Shown: positions 1-7,486 of the stretch, in pieces
Layout of the letters: each line of letters begins with the position of its first letter
Numbering within the stretch: position 1 is the stretch's first letter
Assembly: GCA_937969105.1 (NCBI GenBank)
Contig: CALBUZ010000028.1
Location: 1-17,771, forward strand
Direction: 5' to 3'
Length of the DNA: 17,771 bases
Source: an uncultured Collinsella sp.
Lineage (GTDB): Bacteria > Actinomycetota > Coriobacteriia > Coriobacteriales > Coriobacteriaceae
The notes under the pieces: generated by a model
The model's input: the letters and a program-made list of their open reading frames with translations, nothing else
Databases searched by the model: none
Told to the model about the DNA's origin: nothing
Position numbers and translations under genes: made by a program

Positions 1-43
1 CACTCTTTACCGCTATTGCGATCTCCACTCGCACGACCTTCTG

Positions 44-110
44 AGTTGCGGTGAAATAAGGACTATTTGGCGGCTAGAAGCCGCTATTCAATCCCTATTT
101 CACCGCAACT
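44..110. repeat. 67-bp palindromic intergenic repeat, copy 1
   Basis: The 15-base outer arms AGTTGCGGTGAAATA (44-58) and TATTTCACCGCAACT (96-110) are perfect inverted repeats. A smaller hairpin sits inside: GCGGC (70-74), loop TAGAA, GCCGC (80-84). A second copy of the same length lies at 16212-16278 in the same orientation, with identical arms and an alignable centre (GCGGCTAGAAG here, GCTGCTAAAAG there). The element starts 6 bases past the rsmB stop codon (rsmB runs leftwards). No T-run follows on either strand, so a classical intrinsic terminator is not supported. A REP-like or MITE-like element that may stabilise or end transcripts is the likeliest reading. Confidence 0.8.
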
Positions 111-116
111 TAGTAG

Positions 117-1517
117 TTACTTGTGGATCAGACGGGCGCAGAAGTGGCCGTCGTAGGAGTCAGCGTTTACCGGCACGCTTTGGAAGAAGCCTCGGGCGTG
201 TTGGCGCAGGGTGATGAGGCTCTTGGCGTGGTCGTACTCGGGGAGCTGTAGAATCTGGGCTTCGGAGAGCGGCGCCACGGTAAAGCCGGCGCCCTCGGGA
301 GAGGCCAGGAAAGCATCCACGACCTGCGTGTTCTCTTCGTCAAAAACCGAGCAGGTGGCATAGATAAGCTCACCTCCGGCAGCCACGCGGGCGGCCGCTT
401 CCTTGAGCATCGTCAGCTGCAGCTTGGGCAGCTCAGTCGTAACGTCGTTCTCGGTCAGACGCCACGGAATCTCGGGATGACGGCGCATGGTACCGGTGCC
501 AGAGCAAGGCGCATCAATAAACACGGTGTCGAATAGAGCGGGCTCACCGAGCATCGCGTCAAAGGACGTAAGCACCTCATTGAGCTCGCAGGCATCGCCC
601 GATACCGTACGAACACCTGAGATACCCGCCTTGTGCAGGCGCGCGAGATTCTGATCGCACTTGCGATCGTGCAGATCGAGCGCGGTATGCTGACGCTCAT
701 ACCCGGCACGCTTAGCCTGGCACATCATCACATAGGTCTTGGTGCCGCGACCGGCGCCAATCTCCAGGCAACGCCCGGGACGTGTCGCCACAGTAGCGAT
801 AAGCTGAGCGTTGAGGTCCGAGGCAACGGCAGCGGCGCGTTCAAACACGCCCGATGCAACCGTGACCTGCGCATCGACCGGCACATGGCAGCCCGGAAAG
901 ACAGACGCAGCGAGCTGCGAGATATACGGATCGGCCTTGGTCGCAAACGCATTCTCGTGCAGTGCAAGCGGTGCAGGCGCCAGATTACCGGCAAAGTTGA
1001 GCGCGCCCTCGGGCGTGTCGAACGAGGCCATAATACGAGCGCACAGCCAGCGAGGAAGACCCATCAAACGAGACAAGCGAACCAGGCGGCGCTCGGACTC
1101 ATCCACGTCGGATGCTGTGGCAAAGTCCTCAACGTTATCCGCAACCTTGTGCAGCACCGCGTTAGCCAGGCCCGCGGCAGACTTGGCACCGTTGCGCACC
1201 AGCTCAACACCCTGGCTCACGGCAACGCGGCCCGGCGTATGCAGGTAGAGCATCTCGAAGGCCGAGATACGAAGCGCCATGCGCACGCGCGGCGCGACCT
1301 TTTTGGGCTTATCCAAAAACTGATCGAGCAACTCATCCAAAATGCCCTGCGTGGCGGCAACACCGAGCGCCAAACGAGCGGCAAAAGCGGAATCGCGCTG
1401 GTCAATGGCCTTGGCGGAAGCGCGGGAAGACAACACGTCGCGTGCGTACATACCGCGGCGATCGGCCTCCATCAACACATCGAGCGCAAGCTTGCGCGCG
1501 GGAGACAACTTACTCAT
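117..1517 (-). CDS. rsmB: 16S rRNA (cytosine-967-C5) methyltransferase RsmB
   Basis: A 466-residue SAM-dependent methyltransferase that methylates C967 of 16S rRNA in the cytoplasm. Residues 1-130 form the NusB-like RNA-binding domain. The C-terminal catalytic half carries both family cysteines: motif IV DAPCSGTG (Cys338) and motif VI YATCSVFDEEN (Cys389, the expected nucleophile). Motif I reads CLEIGAGRGTKT near residue 250 instead of the usual CAAPGGKT type, an unusual SAM-site variant. I chose the ATG at 1517 because it overlaps the fmt stop codon as ATGA, indicating translational coupling. The alternative ATG at 1532 would add five residues inside fmt. It is the last gene of the priA-def-fmt-rsmB cluster, an order also known from Bacillus. 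A palindromic repeat follows the stop codon directly. Confidence 0.93.
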   Translation of the reverse strand: MSKLSPARKLALDVLMEADRRGMYARDVLSSRASAKAIDQRDSAFAARLALGVAATQGILDELLDQFLDKPKKVAPRVRMALRISAFEMLYLHTPGRVAVSQGVELVRNGAKSAAGLANAVLHKVADNVEDFATASDVDESERRLVRLSRLMGLPRWLCARIMASFDTPEGALNFAGNLAPAPLALHENAFATKADPYISQLAASVFPGCHVPVDAQVTVASGVFERAAAVASDLNAQLIATVATRPGRCLEIGAGRGTKTYVMMCQAKRAGYERQHTALDLHDRKCDQNLARLHKAGISGVRTVSGDACELNEVLTSFDAMLGEPALFDTVFIDAPCSGTGTMRRHPEIPWRLTENDVTTELPKLQLTMLKEAAARVAAGGELIYATCSVFDEENTQVVDAFLASPEGAGFTVAPLSEAQILQLPEYDHAKSLITLRQHARGFFQSVPVNADSYDGHFCARLIHK

Positions 1518-2434
1518 GACAGTACACCCCACCTAAGTTCGGCACCCTGCAGGCCGGCGGCCCAGGCAGAAGCAGCCATGGCACGCTTGCCATCGGGCTT
1601 AACCTCAAGCAGTTCAACCGCGCCATCAGAAAGGCCCAGGTAAACACGCTTGCTCTTGACGGCAACAGCGCCCTCGCCAAGCGACACGTCGGCCGGCGTG
1701 GCATCGAGCACGCGAACCGACTTGCTAGCAATCACGCAACGGGCGGGTGCGGTATCGGACGAAGCGAGCACATGACGCACGCAATCGAGTGCCGCCATCT
1801 GAGGATCCAGACGCATCTCCTGCTTAGAAATCTTGGCGGCATGGGTAACAAGCGACTCATCCTGTTCAGTCCACACAGCGGTACCATCGGAAAGCGAAGG
1901 AAGCGTATCGGCAAGCAACTTACCGCCCAGGTCAGCAAGCTCCATGGTCAGCGCCTCGGCATGCTTACCGGAAACCGACGTCGAGGCCTGAGCACAATAA
2001 GCACCCGTATCCACGCCATGCCCAATGCGCATAATGGAAACGCCGGCAACCTCATCACCAGCAAGAATGGCACGCTGAATAGGAGCAGCGCCACGCCAAC
2101 GAGGCAGCAAGGACGCATGTACATTCACGATACCAAGCGGCGCCATATGCAGCACCTCATCAGGCAAAATGCAGCCATAGGCAGCCACACAGAAAATATC
2201 GGCATCCGCAGCCTCGAGCTGATCGATAACGTCCGGCGTCATACGATTAGCCTCAACAACGGGCAGGCCAAGCTCGAGCGCCTTGGCCTTAACAGGAGAA
2301 GGCTCCAGCTTCTTACCACGCCCACGAACAGCATCAGGACGAGTAATAACAAGTGCAATCTCGTTCCCAGCCTCAACAAGTGAAGTCAGCGAAGGCACAG
2401 CAAAAGCAGGCGTACCCATAAACACAATACGCAT
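1514..2434 (-). CDS. fmt: Methionyl-tRNA formyltransferase Fmt
   Basis: Transfers a formyl group from 10-formyltetrahydrofolate to initiator Met-tRNA, the step Def later reverses on the nascent protein. The 306 residues match the usual family length. The N-terminus MRIVFMGTPAFAVP is typical. The catalytic triad is present as Asn104 and His106 in NVHASLLPRWRGAAPI and Asp142 in HGVDTGAY. The tRNA-binding loop region RPDAVRGRGKKL lies at 32-43, and residues from about 200 form the C-terminal OB-fold-like domain. The start is fixed by GAGGAGA at 2444-2450, nine bases upstream. A longer in-frame ATG at 2548 would add 38 hydrophobic residues with no family match, so I rejected it. The gene overlaps rsmB by four bases and follows def after an unusually long 322-base gap. 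Confidence 0.95.
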   Translation of the reverse strand: MRIVFMGTPAFAVPSLTSLVEAGNEIALVITRPDAVRGRGKKLEPSPVKAKALELGLPVVEANRMTPDVIDQLEAADADIFCVAAYGCILPDEVLHMAPLGIVNVHASLLPRWRGAAPIQRAILAGDEVAGVSIMRIGHGVDTGAYCAQASTSVSGKHAEALTMELADLGGKLLADTLPSLSDGTAVWTEQDESLVTHAAKISKQEMRLDPQMAALDCVRHVLASSDTAPARCVIASKSVRVLDATPADVSLGEGAVAVKSKRVYLGLSDGAVELLEVKPDGKRAMAASAWAAGLQGAELRWGVLS

Positions 2435-2652
2435 AAAAGATAGTCTCCTCTCAACCAAAGCCGAGACGGCTACAAACAACAGCGGAAAGCCAAGTACCCA
2501 GCCCATCCGCAATAACAATTCAATAAGAACAAATATACCCAAAACCAAAGAAAGAGCCGCAAAAAAAGCAGCTCCCTCTCAACAAAGACTATCAGCGAAG
2601 ACGCCCTTCCCTGGCCCAACGGCACCCGGGCGAGACAAGCAGCGTCAACGTA
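2435..2652 (-). other. AT-rich leader between the def-side palindrome and fmt
   Basis: This is the fmt-proximal part of the 322-base stretch without a gene between def and fmt. On the coding (minus) strand it is strikingly T-rich over roughly 2470-2580 compared with the GC-rich genes around it, and it ends in the fmt ribosome binding site (2444-2450). A small imperfect hairpin, GAGCCGC (2554-2560) and GCAGCTC (2568-2574) on the plus strand, encloses a run of seven A (seven U in the minus-strand RNA). It may hold a secondary fmt promoter, but I could not pick a convincing -35/-10 pair. The hydrophobic reading frames here look like a by-product of T-richness. Confidence 0.4.
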
Positions 2653-2748
2653 GTCCCCGGGGCGCCCGCCTATATCGTCCCGCGCGCAGTTTCGCAGCGC
2701 AGCGAGAATGTTTGAGCACGGGATGATATAGGCGGGCGCCCCGGGGAC
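2653..2748. repeat. 96-bp GC-rich palindromic element downstream of def
   Basis: Two 30-base arms (2653-2682 and 2719-2748) are inverted repeats with a single mismatch, C against T, which becomes a G-U pair in one RNA strand. The arms begin GTCCCCGGGGCGCCC and end at GTCCCG. The 36-base loop contains iterated CGCAG/GCAGCG motifs. The element starts 8 bases past the def stop codon in the direction of transcription. No T-run follows, so it does not look like an ordinary terminator. Like the element at 9045-9165 it is preceded by TAGTCCC and ends GGGACG, hinting at a shared type. A def-fmt transcript would carry this long hairpin between the two cistrons. Confidence 0.75.
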
Positions 2749-2756
2749 GGACAAAC

Positions 2757-3293
2757 TTACTCCGTCTCGCCCGGACGAGCGCCGCGGGCCAGGGCGTCCT
2801 GGTACTCTTTGACGGCCTTGATGCGCTGCATGGGCTTAAGTCGCTCGAACATGGTATTGCCGTGCAGGTGATCAATCTCGTGCTGCAGGCACACGCAGAA
2901 CAGGTCGCCCGTGGCCTCATAGCGGATCAGGTTGGCATCCAGGTCATACGCCTCGACGACAACATGATCGGGACGCTCGATCTCGCAGCTAATGCCCGGG
3001 ATGGAAAGGCAGCCCTCGCTAAACGGCACCAGATGGTCGCTCTGTTCAACAATGACAGGGTTGATGAGCACGTACGGGTCATAGTCGTTCTTGTCGCTGT
3101 AGTCGCAGTCGATGGTGACGAGTTGAATGAGCTCACCGATCTGCGGGGCGGCAAGACCGCAGCCACCGTTGTCGAACATCATCTTCTTCATCTTCTCGGC
3201 AAGCGCCTCGATCGCCGGGGTGATCTCCTCGATGACGACGCACTCCTGGCGCAGACGAGGGTCGGGCGACAGTACGATTCCGTTGGCTTCCAT
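2757..3293 (-). CDS. def: Peptide deformylase Def
   Basis: A metal-dependent hydrolase that removes the N-formyl group from nascent proteins, paired here with the formylating enzyme Fmt downstream. All three family motifs are present: GCGLAAPQIG (residues 44-53), EGCLS (93-97, metal ligand Cys95) and QHEIDHLHG (137-145, with the two metal-binding histidines and the catalytic Glu). Its 178 residues are normal for the family. Two in-frame ATGs exist, at 3299 and 3293. I prefer 3293 because AAAGGA (3304-3299 on the minus strand) lies five bases before it, whereas that sequence abuts or overlaps the first ATG. The gene begins 18 bases after the priA stop, so it is probably co-transcribed with priA. 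Confidence 0.95.
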   Translation of the reverse strand: MEANGIVLSPDPRLRQECVVIEEITPAIEALAEKMKKMMFDNGGCGLAAPQIGELIQLVTIDCDYSDKNDYDPYVLINPVIVEQSDHLVPFSEGCLSIPGISCEIERPDHVVVEAYDLDANLIRYEATGDLFCVCLQHEIDHLHGNTMFERLKPMQRIKAVKEYQDALARGARPGETE

Positions 3294-3311
3294 GACCATC
3301 CTTTCGGGTTG

Positions 3312-5765
3312 TTACATCAAATCATAAGCGTCGACGTCAACACTCACGCTCACGCCACGCGCGGAGCCCACCTCTTTGAGGCAGGCGTCGATAGCATCAG
3401 AGACATGGTACCCTACCGGCGACTTCACAAGCAGATGGAAGCGGTAACGGTCCTTGGCTCTCTCGATTACACACGAAGCCGGACCAAGCACCTGGGGCAC
3501 GGCACTCCCCTGCCGCAAAAAGTCGGGCGCGGCGGCATGCCAGCGACGCTTGAGGAACTTCGCGATGCGACCGATGTAGTCCCGCGCGTCATCCGCGTTC
3601 CTCGACCATACCAAGATGTTGGCCAGGCGCACGAAGGGCGGATACAGGGCGTCGCGGCGCTGGTCCAGGTCGTAGTCGGTAAAGATCGAACGGTCGTGCT
3701 CGGCGACGGCGCGAATGACCGGATCTTCGGGCAGGTAGGTCTGGATGATGACCTCACCGGGGCGGTCCCCGCGACCTGCGCGGCCGGCGACCTGCTCCAG
3801 CAGATCGTAGGCGCGCTCCCCTGCTCTAAAATCGGGCAGCTTGAGCGCAAAGTCGGCATTGACCACGCCCACGAGCGTGACCTCGGGAAAGTCGAGGCCT
3901 TTGGCAATCATCTGGGTGCCCAGCAGCACCGCGCAATCGGCGGCATCGAACTGCTCGAGCAGCTTTTTGTGCGCGTCCTTGCCGCGCGTGGAATCGGCGT
4001 CCATGCGAATGATGGCGACGTCGTCGGGCAGCATCTGGTGCAGTGCGTCCTCGATCTGCTGCGTACCCAGGCCCATTTTTGCCAGGTAGCGGCTGCCACA
4101 CTTGGGACAGCGACTCGTGGGCGCGGGATACGGCTGCACGCGCCAGGACGATCCGCAGGTGTGGCACTGCAGCGTGTGCGTGCGCTCGTGGTACGTGAGC
4201 GCGGTGGAGCAGTGGTTGCAGGTGGGCACGCAGCCGCACTCGCGGCACATCAGGAAGGGTGCAAAGCCGCGACGGTTGTGCAGCAACACAGCCTTTTCGC
4301 GGCGCTCGACTACGCGCTCCAGACCTTCCATCAGCGGTTTAGAGAACATGGAGCGACTGCCGCGTGCGAACTCGCGGCGCAGGTCGGCAATGCGAACCGT
4401 AGGCAGCACGGCGTGTCCCGGGCGCTCGGGCATCTCGACGCGCGTCCAGGTAGCGCCGCCGTACGTGCCGCGGCGGCAGCGGTCGAGGGCCTCGGCCGAG
4501 GGCGTGGCGGAGCCCAGTACGAGCGGGCACCGATAGCGCCGCGCCATCTCGGCCGCCACCTCGCGCGCATGGTAGCGCGGGCTGGAACCCTGCTTATAGC
4601 TGGTCTCGTGCTCCTCGTCGATGATGATGAGACCAAGATCGCTGAGCGGGCAAAAGAGCGCCGAGCGGGCGCCCACGACCACGCGCGCAGCACCGCTGGC
4701 GACCATATCCCACTGGTCCAGGCGCTCACCGGCCGAAAGGCGCGAATGGAACACAGCGACCGTCTCGCCAAAGCGCGAGCGGAAGCGGCCGACGGTCTGA
4801 GCCGTCAGCGAGATCTCGGGCACAAGCACGCAAGCAGAGCGGCCGGCCGCCAGCACGCGCTCAATCGCCGAAAGGTAGACCTCGGTTTTGCCGGAACCGG
4901 TGACGCCGTCGACAAGGACCACATCACCGTGAGCGTCCAGGCGTGCGCGCTCAATCTGCGCGAGTGCCTGCCGCTGGCCGTTGGTGAGAGCCACCGGGGC
5001 CTTGCCGCTCGCCGAGGACAGCGTGGTCTGCTCGCTGCAGCCACGCCAGGCGCGGCGCTCCTCCACCACCACGACGCCGCGTTTTTCGAGCGCCTTAATG
5101 GTCGCCGACATACTGTTGTAGAGCAGGTTGAGGTCGCGCGTCGTGACCGGGCCACATTGGAGTGCCTCGATGAGCTGACGCTGACGGACCGCGGTCTTGG
5201 GCGGCGTGTAGTCAAAACCCTCGGGCGTGAGCATGACCCAGCGGTTTTGGATGGGTTTGACGGCGGGGCGCTCAACGGTCCACACGCCGTCATCGCCCTT
5301 GACCACGCGCGGGCTTCCACCCGGGGGCAAGAACAGGCGCAGGCACTCGGAAAGCGTTGCGACGTACTCGCGGCTCATCCAGCGTGCGATACGGGCGGCT
5401 TCGGCGGTAAAGAGCGGCTTGCTGAGGATAGCCTCGATAGGCTTGATGCGCGCAGGATCGAGAGCGTCGCTGCCTTGCAGGTCGGCCAGCTCGGGCGCGA
5501 TGTCGACAATGTAGCCCGCGGCCGCACGGTTGCCAAAATGGACTAGAACGGTGGAGCCGATCTGGGCATCGTTGGCGAGTGTCTGCTGAATGCCGTAGGC
5601 AAACGGCTCGGACAGCGCACGGGTCGGGATGTCGAGAACCACGCTCGCGTAGGCGGCGACGGGCTCAGGTGCGGGCTCGGGCTGCGCCGGGGCGGCAGCA
5701 GGGGCCGCGGACTTCGGAGCTTCCTTAGGTTCCGGCGAACCAAACAGCGAAAGTTGCTCGGCCAT
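3312..5765 (-). CDS. priA: Primosomal protein N' (replication restart helicase PriA)
   Basis: A 3'-to-5' superfamily 2 DNA helicase that recognises abandoned forks and reloads the replisome. Its 817 residues are long for the family because of a 38-residue extension rich in Pro and Ala before the DNA-binding domain (from YASVVLDIP). Helicase motifs: Walker A GVTGSGKT (287-294), DEEH box (383-386), and later GTQMIAKGLDFPEV and QVAGRAGRG. The zinc region has the eight expected cysteines in CxxC pairs (507/510, 516/519, 534/537, 553/556). The start at 5765 is preceded by AGGAGGT (5781-5775) at nine bases; the longer start at 5804 would sit in the terminator tail. Residues 4-8, QLSLF, match the bacterial sliding-clamp-binding consensus, which is unusual here. 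It heads the priA-def-fmt-rsmB cluster. Confidence 0.95.
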   Translation of the reverse strand: MAEQLSLFGSPEPKEAPKSAAPAAAPAQPEPAPEPVAAYASVVLDIPTRALSEPFAYGIQQTLANDAQIGSTVLVHFGNRAAAGYIVDIAPELADLQGSDALDPARIKPIEAILSKPLFTAEAARIARWMSREYVATLSECLRLFLPPGGSPRVVKGDDGVWTVERPAVKPIQNRWVMLTPEGFDYTPPKTAVRQRQLIEALQCGPVTTRDLNLLYNSMSATIKALEKRGVVVVEERRAWRGCSEQTTLSSASGKAPVALTNGQRQALAQIERARLDAHGDVVLVDGVTGSGKTEVYLSAIERVLAAGRSACVLVPEISLTAQTVGRFRSRFGETVAVFHSRLSAGERLDQWDMVASGAARVVVGARSALFCPLSDLGLIIIDEEHETSYKQGSSPRYHAREVAAEMARRYRCPLVLGSATPSAEALDRCRRGTYGGATWTRVEMPERPGHAVLPTVRIADLRREFARGSRSMFSKPLMEGLERVVERREKAVLLHNRRGFAPFLMCRECGCVPTCNHCSTALTYHERTHTLQCHTCGSSWRVQPYPAPTSRCPKCGSRYLAKMGLGTQQIEDALHQMLPDDVAIIRMDADSTRGKDAHKKLLEQFDAADCAVLLGTQMIAKGLDFPEVTLVGVVNADFALKLPDFRAGERAYDLLEQVAGRAGRGDRPGEVIIQTYLPEDPVIRAVAEHDRSIFTDYDLDQRRDALYPPFVRLANILVWSRNADDARDYIGRIAKFLKRRWHAAAPDFLRQGSAVPQVLGPASCVIERAKDRYRFHLLVKSPVGYHVSDAIDACLKEVGSARGVSVSVDVDAYDLM

Positions 5766-5795
5766 GGCCCCAGCACCTCCTATCCCATTCGTCTT

Positions 5796-5830
5796 TAGAA
5801 ACAAGAGCCCCGCTCGGGTGAACGGGGCTC
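5796..5830 (-). terminator. Intrinsic terminator after gltX, just upstream of priA
   Basis: On the minus strand GAGCCCCG (5830-5823), a 10-base loop and CGGGGCTC (5812-5805) form a perfect 8-bp stem followed by TTGTTTCTA. It lies about 23 bases past the gltX stop and about 30 bases before the priA start. Because so little room is left for a separate priA promoter, it may be a partial terminator that tunes read-through from gltX into priA-def-fmt-rsmB. Confidence 0.75.
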
Positions 5831-5853
5831 GGATACAAGCGTTTACGCAGCTG

Positions 5854-7329
5854 CTACAGCGCCATCGTGCGGGCGCGGTCGATGCGCGCCAGGCAGTCGT
5901 CGCGGCCGACGAGCGCCATGGTCTCGCCCAGCGGGGGGCTCACCATGTTGCCGCAGACGGCGACGCGCACAGCTTGGAACACCACGCGCTTCTTGAGGTC
6001 CATCTGCTCGGGCAGCGGCTCAAGCGCGGCGTCGATGTTGGCGGCCGTCCACTCGTCCACGCCCTCGAGCGCGGCCTTGGCGGCGTCCAGAATGGCGCCC
6101 ATGCCCTCCTTGGCCAGGCCCTTGTTGACAGACTTCTCGTCATACTCGAGCGTCTCGGCCGTGGCAAAGATGGGAGCAGCGACGGTCACGGCGTCGACCG
6201 GCATCTTGGTGCGCGGCTTGACGATGGCGGCAAGCGCATCAATCCAATCCTCGCCGTACTCGACATTGCCCTCGATGAGACCCGCCCCATGCAGCTCGGG
6301 GACCATGATCTCGTCGGCAAACTGAGCATCGGACATGCCGTTGATGTACTCGGCATTGACCCAGTCGAGTTTCTTGGGGTCGAAGGTCGCCGGGTTCTTG
6401 GAGATGCGGTCGAGCGAGAACTTGCTAGCCAGGACATCGCGCGGGATGATTGTGGTCTCGCCGTCGAGCGACCAGCCGAGCAGCGCCAGATAGTTGACGA
6501 AGGCGTCAGACAGATAACCGGCGTCGCGGTACTCCTCCACCGAGGTGGCGCCGTGGCGCTTGGAGAGTTTTTTGCCGTCGGCGCCCAGAATCATGGAGAT
6601 GTGGGCAAACGTAGGCACGGGTGCGCCGAGGGCCTCGTAGACCATGACCTGACGCGGGGTGTTGGACAGATGGTCGTCGCCGCGGATGACGTGGGTAATC
6701 TTCATCATGGCGTCGTCGACGACGGTCGCGAAGTTATACGTGGGCGTGCCGTCGGAGCGGAAGATGACAAAGTCGTCGAGCTCCTTGGCGTCGAAGGTCA
6801 CCTCGCCGTGGACGGCGTCGTGGATGACGACGTCGCCGCGGTCCTCGGGCACCTTGATGCGCAGGACGTAGGGCTCGCTGGCCTCGATGCGACGGCGTGC
6901 CTCCTCGGGATCAAGATCGCGGCAGCGGCGCTGATAGCCCTGGAAGGGGTCCTTGCGCTCCTGGGCGGCCTTGCGGTCGGCGTCGAGCTGCTCCTTAGTG
7001 CAGAAGCAGGGATAGGCCTTGCCCTCGTCCCAGAGCTTCTGGGCGGCCTGCTTGTACAGGTCCAGACGCTCGGTCTGTGCGTAGGGGCCATAGTCGCCGC
7101 CCACCTCGGGACCCTCGTCCCAGTCCAAGCCCAGCCAACGCATGGCGCGCAGGATGATCTGCGTGTTCTCGTCGGTGGAACGGGTGGGGTCGGTGTCGTC
7201 GATGCGCAGGATGAACGTGCCGCCATTTGCGCGGGCGAAGGCCCAGTTATAGATAGCGGTGCGGGCGCCGCCGATGTGCAGCTTGCCCGTGGGTGAGGGT
7301 GCAAAGCGGACGCGAACGTCTGATGCCAT
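5854..7329 (-). CDS. gltX: Glutamate--tRNA ligase GltX
   Basis: A class I aminoacyl-tRNA synthetase that charges tRNA-Glu with glutamate in the cytoplasm. Of its 491 residues, the N-terminus RFAPSPTGKLHIGGARTA carries the HIGH-type signature (HIGG, 18-21). The second signature is KLSKR (254-258) within ADGKKLSKRHGATS. A CFC pair (108/110) and Cys136 sit where zinc-binding versions have cysteines, though the fourth ligand is not obvious. The start ATG at 7329 has AGGAG (7340-7336) six bases away; a longer in-frame ATG at 7446 would read through a palindromic repeat and was rejected. Whether it is discriminating or also charges tRNA-Gln cannot be told from sequence alone. It diverges from metK and is followed by a terminator-like hairpin before priA. 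Confidence 0.96.
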   Translation of the reverse strand: MASDVRVRFAPSPTGKLHIGGARTAIYNWAFARANGGTFILRIDDTDPTRSTDENTQIILRAMRWLGLDWDEGPEVGGDYGPYAQTERLDLYKQAAQKLWDEGKAYPCFCTKEQLDADRKAAQERKDPFQGYQRRCRDLDPEEARRRIEASEPYVLRIKVPEDRGDVVIHDAVHGEVTFDAKELDDFVIFRSDGTPTYNFATVVDDAMMKITHVIRGDDHLSNTPRQVMVYEALGAPVPTFAHISMILGADGKKLSKRHGATSVEEYRDAGYLSDAFVNYLALLGWSLDGETTIIPRDVLASKFSLDRISKNPATFDPKKLDWVNAEYINGMSDAQFADEIMVPELHGAGLIEGNVEYGEDWIDALAAIVKPRTKMPVDAVTVAAPIFATAETLEYDEKSVNKGLAKEGMGAILDAAKAALEGVDEWTAANIDAALEPLPEQMDLKKRVVFQAVRVAVCGNMVSPPLGETMALVGRDDCLARIDRARTMAL

Positions 7330-7369
7330 GGAAATCTCCTCGATTGCAGGATGGATGTCTAACCGCATC

Positions 7370-7375
7370 AGTATA
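7370..7375 (-). promoter_or_regulatory. Candidate -10 element for gltX
   Basis: TATACT on the minus strand (7375-7370), about 40 bases before the gltX start, in a T-rich patch (TTTATACT). No good -35 hexamer lies at 16-18 bases, so this is a weak call based on the -10 match and position. Confidence 0.35.
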
Positions 7376-7413
7376 AAGCAACAAAGCGACCTCCGCACAA
7401 AGGGCACCGACCC

Positions 7414-7486
7414 ACTCATTGGGGACAGACTTAAATGACCACCCAATGAGCACCGACCTACTCATTTAAGCCTGTCCCCAATGAGT
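7414..7486. repeat. Palindromic repeat between divergent gltX and metK
   Basis: Arms of 25 bases, 7414-7438 and 7462-7486, are inverted repeats with one mismatch; the left arm begins ACTCATTGGGGACAGACTT. A 17-base direct repeat (7404-7420 and 7450-7466, one mismatch) overlaps the left arm and the loop. CTCATTGGG appears at 7416-7424 and, inverted, at 7442-7450 and 7477-7485, so the element looks built from reshuffled copies of one short unit. GGGGACAG-type palindromes resemble REP-like repeats that in other bacteria go with Y1 (REP-associated) transposases; that link is from memory and no transposase is present here. Confidence 0.75.

Noticed and set aside
2435..2548. 38-residue hydrophobic N-terminal extension of Fmt, resembling a membrane helix
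   Set aside because: Family alignment and a strong ribosome binding site place the start at 2434; hydrophobicity comes from T-rich DNA.
2470..2754. Small membrane-protein gene on the minus strand between def and fmt
   Set aside because: The frame runs through the palindrome and T-rich leader, has no ribosome binding site and looks like no known family.
2862..5546. 894-codon open frame on the plus strand
   Set aside because: It lies antisense to priA, has no recognisable domain, a composition typical of GC-rich codon shadow, and no ribosome binding site; PriA motifs on the other strand are complete.
5764..7296. 510-codon open frame opposite gltX, and a similar 444-codon frame opposite metK (7599-8933)
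   Set aside because: Both are shadows of well-supported genes, driven by third-position GC bias.
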